Assembly (NCBI GenBank): GCA_937904375.1
Contig: CALDIG010000272.1
Location: forward strand, 1 to 18,119
DNA from: an uncultured Prevotellaceae bacterium
GTDB taxonomy: Bacteria > Bacteroidota > Bacteroidia > Bacteroidales > Muribaculaceae
Direction: 5' to 3'
DNA: 18,119 nucleotides
Both the position numbers and the translations under genes were made by a program. The stretch's first letter is position 1. The number at the start of each line of letters is the position of its first letter. Of this stretch, positions 13,507-18,119 are shown piece after piece. Under the pieces are notes generated by a model that worked only from the letters and a program-made list of their open reading frames with translations, was not told the origin of the DNA and made no database searches.

Positions 13507-14096
13507 TTTTCTGCTTCACCCGTTTGTTGTTTTGCTATCCTTTCGGGATGTTTTTTGATGAAGTCTTTCCAGGATTTGGCGTTGGTTGAGGGGAACGGTT
13601 TTTTGCTCTCGTAGTAGTGGCATAGGGCTGCTGCGAGAGCGTCGGTGGCATCGAGCAGGTCGGGCATGGTGGCGGGGTCTATGTTAAGCTGTCGCTGTAG
13701 CATCATCGCCACTTGTTCTTTGCTGGCGGCACCGTTGCCGGTGATCGCCATTTTTATTTTACGTGGCTCATATTCGGCTATGGGCACCTGCCGACCGAGC
13801 GCGGCAGCCATCGCCACGCCTTGCGCACGTCCCAGTTTGAGCATCGACTGCACATTCTTGCCGTAGAATGGCGCTTCTATCGCCATTTCGTCGGGCAGGA
13901 ACTCCTCAACGAGGCTCTGCACCCGCTCATAGATGCGCCGCAGCCGCATGTAATGGTCATCCATTTTGCTGAGCTGCAGCACTCCCATGGCGATGAGCGA
14001 TGGCTTGCCACCCTTCACCCCCAGTAGCCCATATCCCATGACATTGGTGCCCGGGTCGATGCCTATTATTATCTTGTCAAAAACGTCTTTAGCCAT
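13503..14096 (-). CDS. ruvC: Crossover junction endodeoxyribonuclease RuvC
   Basis: A 197-residue Holliday junction resolvase that nicks four-way junctions symmetrically, working with RuvAB in recombinational repair. The acidic catalytic set is complete: Asp14 in IGIDPGTNVMGYG, Glu74 in MAIEAPFYGKN, and Asp149 and Asp152 in LLDATDALAAALCH. The block NVQSMLKLGRAQGVAMAAA and the motif YEPRKIKMAITGNGAASKEQV are typical. It is slightly longer than E. coli RuvC, with a Lys-rich C-terminal tail (from about 165) common in Bacteroidetes. It lies 109 bases downstream of the DUF4286 gene on the same strand. The stop codon falls in the last unit of the tandem array at 13375-13506. Confidence 0.97.
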   Translation of the reverse strand: MAKDVFDKIIIGIDPGTNVMGYGLLGVKGGKPSLIAMGVLQLSKMDDHYMRLRRIYERVQSLVEEFLPDEMAIEAPFYGKNVQSMLKLGRAQGVAMAAALGRQVPIAEYEPRKIKMAITGNGAASKEQVAMMLQRQLNIDPATMPDLLDATDALAAALCHYYESKKPFPSTNAKSWKDFIKKHPERIAKQQTGEAEN

Positions 14097-14106
14097 TTTT
14101 TAGTTA

Positions 14107-14131
14107 ATCGTTTATGGTTTATCGTTTATGG
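14107..14131. repeat. 14-bp repeat, 1.8 copies
   Basis: ATCGTTTATGGTTT (14107-14120) is followed directly by ATCGTTTATGG (14121-14131). It lies just upstream of the ruvC start codon. Confidence 0.65.
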
Positions 14132-14181
14132 AAGATAGTGACAAGATAAAATGCACTACAATCTCTAACCATCAACGAACT

Positions 14182-14216
14182 CACTTAACACTTAAAACTT
14201 CACACTTAACACTTAA
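14182..14216. repeat. 7-bp tandem repeat, five copies, over the DUF4286 stop
   Basis: CACTTAA, CACTTAA, AACTTCA, CACTTAA, CACTTAA lie head to tail from 14182 to 14216. On the minus strand the unit is TTAAGTG. The DUF4286 stop codon (14208-14206) and the codons for its last residues (L-K-C) lie within the two right-hand copies. Confidence 0.88.
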
Positions 14217-14517
14217 GAGGAATTTCTTCCATAAAGGTGGTGAACCCGGCCACTTTATCGCCAAATCGATCGATTATCGCCTGATGCAGTGCTTTGCCCA
14301 CCTCCTGGTTCCACTGCTGCAAGTTTTTGAGCGAGGTGGCCTCAAGCTGCACGGCAAAGCACGCCCCTCCCTCGTTATGCCCCATCAGTCGCATCAATCT
14401 AGGGTGGCTCACGAGCCCGTTGCTCGTGGCTTGAGGCAGGTAGCACTCATTCATCCAGTCGATAAACTCGCCGCTCACAGTGCAATCGACATGATATGTA
14501 GTGTTGCAGATAATCAT
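14206..14517 (-). CDS. DUF4286 family protein
   Basis: A 103-residue small soluble protein. I chose ATG 14517: MIICNTTYHVD is the family's normal N-terminus (M-I-x-x-N-T-T-Y-x-V), and the 46 extra in-frame residues further upstream are translated promoter and tandem repeats. The body, with ATSLKNLQQWNQEV, ALHQAIIDRFGDKVAGFTTFMEEI and an HNEGGACFAVQL strand, fits the short alpha/beta DUF4286 domain. Function is unknown; the fold is probably ferredoxin-like (antibiotic-biosynthesis-monooxygenase type), which is inference. It lies just upstream of ruvC. The promoter at 14523-14554 predicts a transcript that starts at or next to the ATG. Its 3' end is built from the heptamer array at 14182-14216. 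Confidence 0.87.
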   Translation of the reverse strand: MIICNTTYHVDCTVSGEFIDWMNECYLPQATSNGLVSHPRLMRLMGHNEGGACFAVQLEATSLKNLQQWNQEVGKALHQAIIDRFGDKVAGFTTFMEEIPLKC

Positions 14518-14522
14518 CAGTG

Positions 14523-14554
14523 CAAAATTACACAGAATTCTGCAATAATGCAAA
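14523..14554 (-). promoter_or_regulatory. Promoter for DUF4286, probably leaderless
   Basis: On the minus strand TTTG (14554-14551), 20 bases, TAATTTTG (14530-14523). The -7 box ends five bases before the ATG at 14517, so transcription would start on or within a base or two of the start codon. Confidence 0.65.
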
Positions 14555-14640
14555 TGACGAGCAAACAAGCTGACAAGCTGACGAGCAAACAAGCGACAAG
14601 CTGACGAGCAAACAAGCGACAAGCTGACGAGCAAACAATG
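14555..14640. repeat. 23-bp tandem repeat, 3.7 copies
   Basis: Units begin TGACGAGCAAACAAGC and end GACAAGC: 14555-14578 (24 bases, one extra T), 14579-14601, 14602-14624, and a partial copy 14625-14640. The first copy contains GAGCAAACAAGCTGAC, which matches the 16-base units at 689-729 and 8056-8087. The array sits directly upstream of the DUF4286 promoter and 14 bases from the terminator at 14654-14702. Confidence 0.92.
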
Positions 14641-14653
14641 TAATGGTAGTTGC

Positions 14654-14702
14654 AAAAAACAGGCGCCACTTCAAGGTTGCTTGAAGCGACGCCTGTTTTT
14701 TT
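14654..14702 (-). terminator. Strong, probably bidirectional, intrinsic terminator
   Basis: The outer stem CAGGCG (14660-14665)/CGCCTG (14690-14695) and the inner stem CTTCAAG (14669-14675)/CTTGAAG (14680-14686) enclose the loop GTTG. Two single-base mismatches separate the stems. Six A precede the hairpin and seven T follow it, so it has a U-tract in either direction. On the minus strand it closes the large Big_2/dockerin-like gene, whose stop lies 34 bases away. Confidence 0.92.
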
Positions 14703-14735
14703 GAGCTTACATTCTCCCTTTCATTGCGTTAAGTG

Positions 14736-17700
14736 CTAGTTCCCTAGCAGCAAGTTATAGAGAACGGTGATGTCGGCGGCAGTGATGTTGCCGTCGCCGT
14801 CGGTGTCGCTGGTGGTGATAAAGGTTTCATCACCGTTGAGCAGGTAGTTATAGAGGCAGGTGATGTCGGTAGCGGTGATAGTGCGGTCGCCATCTACATC
14901 AACTACTCTAAGTTCGAGTACGGCGGGAGTGGCCTTGCCATCGGCAGTGGTGACTGTGATAGTAGCGGTGCCATTCTGCACACCCACAATCATTATTGCC
15001 TTCTCGCTTGCAAAAGCGGGAGTCTTGCTTTCATTTGGAGCAGATAATGCCTCAAGATAATCAAGCGCCATACCTTTCATGGGGAAAGTCATCAAACCAA
15101 CCTCGGGAGCATTAGTGCGGTTTATTACACGAGCCATTGCCACGCTCGGATCACTTGATGTGACAACCAGTTCCACTGGTATATCAGGAGTACAGGTGGG
15201 ATATACTGTAATCAACTGGTTTGCGCCTAAAATAGCATTATCTATATTCAGACTGAGAATCAAATCATCGTTAACAACTACATGGCATGTGGCAGTCTTG
15301 TCGAGCACTGTCGCTGTAATGTCACATTCACCCTCGCCAACAGCTGTTACAACACCATCTTCCACTGTGGCGACACTTTCATCGCTTGATTCCCAAGTGG
15401 GGGTGAGACCTGCATTATCTGGATCAATGCTTGCAACCAAAGTGGTGTCTTCTCCATACTTCATCTCAAGCTCTGTATAATTAAGTGAAATTGTAACTAC
15501 ATCAACTACAACATGGCAAGTCGCAGTTTGGTCAAGCACTGTAGCTGTGATGTCACATTCACCTTCGCCAACGGCTGTTACAACACCATTTTCTACTTTG
15601 GCAACACTTTCATTGCTTGATGCCCAGGTTGGGGTGAGACCTGTATTATCGGGGTTAATTGTTGCAATTAAAGTAGTGTCTTGACCATATTTCATCTCAA
15701 GCTCTGTGTAATTTAGCGAGATGCTAACTTCGGGATACGAAACATTCACATGGCATGAAGCATAAACTGCGGGATTTGCCTCAAGTGTAGCAAAAATGTC
15801 ACATTCACCTTGACTAACCCCTGTTACTATACCATTATCACTCACTGTGGCAATATTTGAATTGGTAGTGCTCCACACCAAATTGCTGCCTTCGGGATTA
15901 GTGGTGGCACTCAATGCCAAAGTGCACCATTGTGGTATGTTTGCCTCCGTTTGGCTTATAATTACTTTATCGGTTAAATTATTAATGAGGTTGTTGAAGT
16001 TTCGCCAATAGTCAGCAGTGAAATAAGCCACCGTCGAAGCCGATGGCACATGAAGCTCTCCATCGTAGCTTGTGAAAGTACCCGATTGGCAAACGGGTGG
16101 CACAGCGGCATAGCTGTTAACCACATCGGGAACGAAACCGAAACCTCCTAATGATGTGATTTCACTACCAACATTTAAAGTCTTGATTTGATTAATTATA
16201 GCTTGGAGGCCCTTAAGTTGTGAATGATCATAGTTCCATGAGCCTTTACCTGATAAAGTAATTGATGTCAAAGATGTGCAACCATTGAATGTGCCAGAAC
16301 CTATAGATGTCACTGAGTTGGGTATAGTCACAGAGGTCAACCCGCTGCAACCGTTAAAAACATTATCACCAATCGAAGTGACCGAACTGCCTATTGTCAC
16401 AGATGTTAATTCAGTGCAGTTTTGGAAGGCAGTGTTGAGAATTGAAGTTACTGTATAAGTGTTTCCATTATATGTAACACTTTCAGGTATTACTATATCT
16501 CCACTCAGATTATTATATCTAGGGTTAGAAAAAACCTCATAAGTGACGCTCACACTATTTTGATCATTATTAATTTTGTAGCAAATACCATCGACCATGA
16601 AGTCATAATACTGTTCAGGTGCAACGCCTTCTCCAACTAGATAAACACCCATGCCATTATAGCACTTATACTCAAATACCAATACACCTTCATTAGTATA
16701 CTCGACTGTAATAGGATGGATGCGAAGACCACTATCACTGGTCTGACCTTGACCGTCGGCGGGGAAGGTCCAGTAGCGCTGCATGCCGCTGAATGACATA
16801 CCCTCGCCAAGCTCACAAATGTTAACCTGGCAGGAGTTGGGAGCGTCGTACTGACCAATAGAATAAACAATGAAATTACGATCGCCGAGTTTGAACTCGC
16901 CAATGCCGTTGGTGCCAACCTTTGGCATCAACAGACTGTCGGCTGCCATTTCCTCTTGAGTGAGACTGCCAAAGCAGTCAACGATGGTGCCATCGCTGGC
17001 ATAGAGGGTGGGCACGGTGGTGAAGCCGTCAATGTAGAAGTTCTCACCGCTGTAGCGGGTATCTTCATCCTCACCAAGCACGAAGCGGCAAGTGGGACAA
17101 TAGCCCCATTGTGTCTGGTTCACTGGATAAATATCCACGAAGTCCATATAGGGGTCACCGCTGAAGAAGCCTTCCCACGTGTCAAGGTCGCCTCCCTGCT
17201 CGTTGTGCCAAGCATAAACGGTGGGAACCTGTGAGCCAGGAGTCATTACGTTGCACTCGGCCTGTTCAAGGGTGATGTCGCCCACAAGGTCGAGATGGTC
17301 GGTACGGGCAATCACATCGCCCTTATCGAGATTTGCAACGAGTGTCAGCTCGCCAGTCTCAATGTTAACCTGATACAGAGGCACCTCAGCGGTCTTCTCA
17401 CTGGTATAAGGAGCAACCCACACGTGACCGAAGTTGTCCTTACCAATGGATTCCACTCCCAAGAAAACGCCGTAAGGCATGCCATTGAGAGTCACATCGA
17501 GTGGGGCCATCTCCTCGCCTGTCATAGCATTGAAGCGGTAAATAACGGCTGCCTTGATAGTGTCGTTTTCGCCATTGGCATTTGGAATAACAATCTCCTT
17601 TGCTTCACTTCGGGCAATATATACAATACCATTCTGAATCACAGCCGTGCGAGCCTTAGTGTTACACCAAGCAAAGTCGGTTTGCAGTTCAGTAACCCCG

Positions 17701-17852
17701 TAGTGGAAACGGTCAAGCAGCCACAAGTTACGCATGCTGATGCCATTCACAGTCTCATAGTTGTTAGGGTCTTTCCTCAGTTTCAAGCCAGCTGCAGAGG
17801 CACTCGAGCATGCTATTGCAACTAAAGTAATAATGAGTAAAAATTTCTTCAT
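14736..17852 (-). CDS. Secreted modular protein: LRR_5, Big_2 x3, dockerin-like
   Basis: A 1038-residue exported protein. I chose ATG 17852 because MKKFLLIITLVAIACSSASA is a clear signal peptide; the frame is open 12 codons further. Residues 21-420 are beta-rich (YRFNAMTGEEMAPLDV, YQVNIETGELTLVANL) and look like an uncharacterised propeller-type module, with a CPTC pair at 252-255. Residues about 450-630 are BspA-type LRR_5 (SVTSIGDNVFNGCSGLTSV and a repeat), ending in the usual VPSAS...YFTADYWRNF. Three Big_2 immunoglobulin-like domains follow (about 635-705, 711-787, 788-861), the last two nearly identical. The C-terminus (984-1038) has two dockerin type I-like calcium loops, DVDGDRTITATD and DTDGDGNITAAD. 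It is probably a surface adhesin or matrix protein. The partner is unknown. The terminator at 14654-14702 follows. Confidence 0.93.
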   Translation of the reverse strand: MKKFLLIITLVAIACSSASAAGLKLRKDPNNYETVNGISMRNLWLLDRFHYGVTELQTDFAWCNTKARTAVIQNGIVYIARSEAKEIVIPNANGENDTIKAAVIYRFNAMTGEEMAPLDVTLNGMPYGVFLGVESIGKDNFGHVWVAPYTSEKTAEVPLYQVNIETGELTLVANLDKGDVIARTDHLDLVGDITLEQAECNVMTPGSQVPTVYAWHNEQGGDLDTWEGFFSGDPYMDFVDIYPVNQTQWGYCPTCRFVLGEDEDTRYSGENFYIDGFTTVPTLYASDGTIVDCFGSLTQEEMAADSLLMPKVGTNGIGEFKLGDRNFIVYSIGQYDAPNSCQVNICELGEGMSFSGMQRYWTFPADGQGQTSDSGLRIHPITVEYTNEGVLVFEYKCYNGMGVYLVGEGVAPEQYYDFMVDGICYKINNDQNSVSVTYEVFSNPRYNNLSGDIVIPESVTYNGNTYTVTSILNTAFQNCTELTSVTIGSSVTSIGDNVFNGCSGLTSVTIPNSVTSIGSGTFNGCTSLTSITLSGKGSWNYDHSQLKGLQAIINQIKTLNVGSEITSLGGFGFVPDVVNSYAAVPPVCQSGTFTSYDGELHVPSASTVAYFTADYWRNFNNLINNLTDKVIISQTEANIPQWCTLALSATTNPEGSNLVWSTTNSNIATVSDNGIVTGVSQGECDIFATLEANPAVYASCHVNVSYPEVSISLNYTELEMKYGQDTTLIATINPDNTGLTPTWASSNESVAKVENGVVTAVGEGECDITATVLDQTATCHVVVDVVTISLNYTELEMKYGEDTTLVASIDPDNAGLTPTWESSDESVATVEDGVVTAVGEGECDITATVLDKTATCHVVVNDDLILSLNIDNAILGANQLITVYPTCTPDIPVELVVTSSDPSVAMARVINRTNAPEVGLMTFPMKGMALDYLEALSAPNESKTPAFASEKAIMIVGVQNGTATITVTTADGKATPAVLELRVVDVDGDRTITATDITCLYNYLLNGDETFITTSDTDGDGNITAADITVLYNLLLGN
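15261..15722 (-). repeat. Two 231-bp direct repeats encoding Big_2 domains
   Basis: Residues 711-787 and 788-861 of the large protein repeat with a period of 77 residues (231 bases): 15722-15492 and 15491-about 15261. About ten replacements separate the two domains over 73 residues (for example Q/E, N/D, T/A, A/E), while many third codon positions differ. Both keep SLNYTELEMKYG and VVTAVGEGECDITATVLD. Confidence 0.88.
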
Positions 17853-18003
17853 GATAATCGCTGTACCCTCTTTAGTCTCCCGAATCAAGGTAGTTTTATG
17901 GTTAGTTTAAAAGATAGCGCAGAGACTTAGTGCTCGAAGCAAGCAACGCTTTATAATTTATTCAAGCAAAAGTACTGCTCTCAATAATCTGCTCGAATTG
18001 TTG

Positions 18004-18036
18004 CAAAGATAAAAATTATTTTTCAATTTTTAGCAA
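18004..18036 (-). promoter_or_regulatory. Candidate promoter for the large secreted protein
   Basis: TATCTTTG (18011-18004 on the minus strand) is a perfect -7 element. The nearest acceptable -33 element is TTG at 18036-18034, with a spacer of 22 bases, longer than usual. A second -7-like box, TACTTTTG, lies at 17974-17967 without a good partner. Confidence 0.45.
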
Positions 18037-18069
18037 TCATAAGTCTAAAATGTGGCGTGGATGTAATCG

Positions 18070-18112
18070 AGTAGGTCGGGAAACGAAAGTTTTCTGACCT
18101 ACTTTCGTTTCC
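18070..18112. repeat. Interlocked inverted repeats near the contig end
   Basis: AGTAGGTC (18070-18077) pairs with GACCTACT (18096-18103), and GGAAACGAAAG (18079-18089) pairs with CTTTCGTTTCC (18102-18112). The order A-B-A'-B', with two bases shared by A' and B', means the two hairpins compete or form a pseudoknot. Confidence 0.7.
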
Positions 18113-18119
18113 TTTCCTC

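Larger units (their letters stand above)
17853..18119. other. Upstream region of the large gene and contig end
   Basis: 267 bases without a credible gene. On the minus strand this holds the leader (about 145 bases) and promoter region of the Big_2/dockerin-like gene. The outer 60 bases hold the interlocked inverted repeats at 18070-18112. No adapter sequence is seen at this end. Confidence 0.6.

Noticed and set aside
14555..14640. CRISPR array or replication-origin iterons
   Set aside because: Repeats of 23 bases abut without spacers, and no rep gene or plasmid feature is nearby.
14518..14655. N-terminal extension of DUF4286 by 46 codons
   Set aside because: The extension is translated 23-base repeats, promoter and terminator; the family's normal N-terminus begins at 14517.

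Overview
The window looks like a metagenome-assembled contig from a gut-type Bacteroidales bacterium, most likely Muribaculaceae or Prevotellaceae; I cannot fix the family from sequence alone. Reasons: several promoters with the Bacteroidetes sigma-ABfr layout (TTTG, about 19 bases, TAnnTTTG), no obvious Shine-Dalgarno use, many families typical of the phylum (DUF2752, DUF4286, DUF2490, DUF4956, AAA-ATPase_like/PDDEXK_9, BspA-type LRR_5, Big_2), and a compact SRP RNA. Bases 1-36 are an exact copy of the 3' part of the Illumina TruSeq universal adapter, so the left edge is a sequencing artefact and the first gene is cut by it.

Layout. 38-618 (+): truncated CD225/dispanin protein overlapping a DUF2752 membrane protein. 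736-1464 (+): family 2 glycosyltransferase. 1628-3874 (+): tight three-gene cassette of a VTC-type polyphosphate polymerase domain protein, a DUF4956 inner-membrane protein and a DUF2490 outer-membrane barrel. It runs convergently into a minus-strand operon, 6443-3871: engB, a sialidase-like beta-propeller and a DUF2520 Rossmann protein. 6491-8050 (-): AAA-ATPase-like/PD-(D/E)XK protein, divergent from a plus-strand set (8343-12225) of a TIM-barrel-like lipoprotein, a large secreted helical-repeat-like protein and a metallophosphoesterase. 12612-12714 (+): SRP RNA (ffs) with its own near-ideal promoter. 12842-13369 (+): nucleoside 2-deoxyribosyltransferase-like protein. 13503-14517 (-): ruvC downstream of DUF4286. 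14736-17852 (-): a 1038-residue secreted modular protein (LRR_5, three Big_2 domains, dockerin-like C-terminus) ending at a strong terminator.

The most interesting unit is the polymerase/inner-membrane/outer-membrane cassette at 1628-3874. It has the parts expected of an envelope system that makes and exports polyphosphate or a related polyanion; this is inference from family membership and gene order. A second theme is that most gaps hold their own short tandem repeat array (periods 7, 10, 14, 16, 16/24 or 23). Three arrays share the core AAACAAG(T/C)T(G/A)AC, and two arrays extend over the stop codon of the neighbouring gene. The SRP RNA seems to have a non-GGAA apical loop. No tRNA, CRISPR array, insertion sequence or phage gene was seen.
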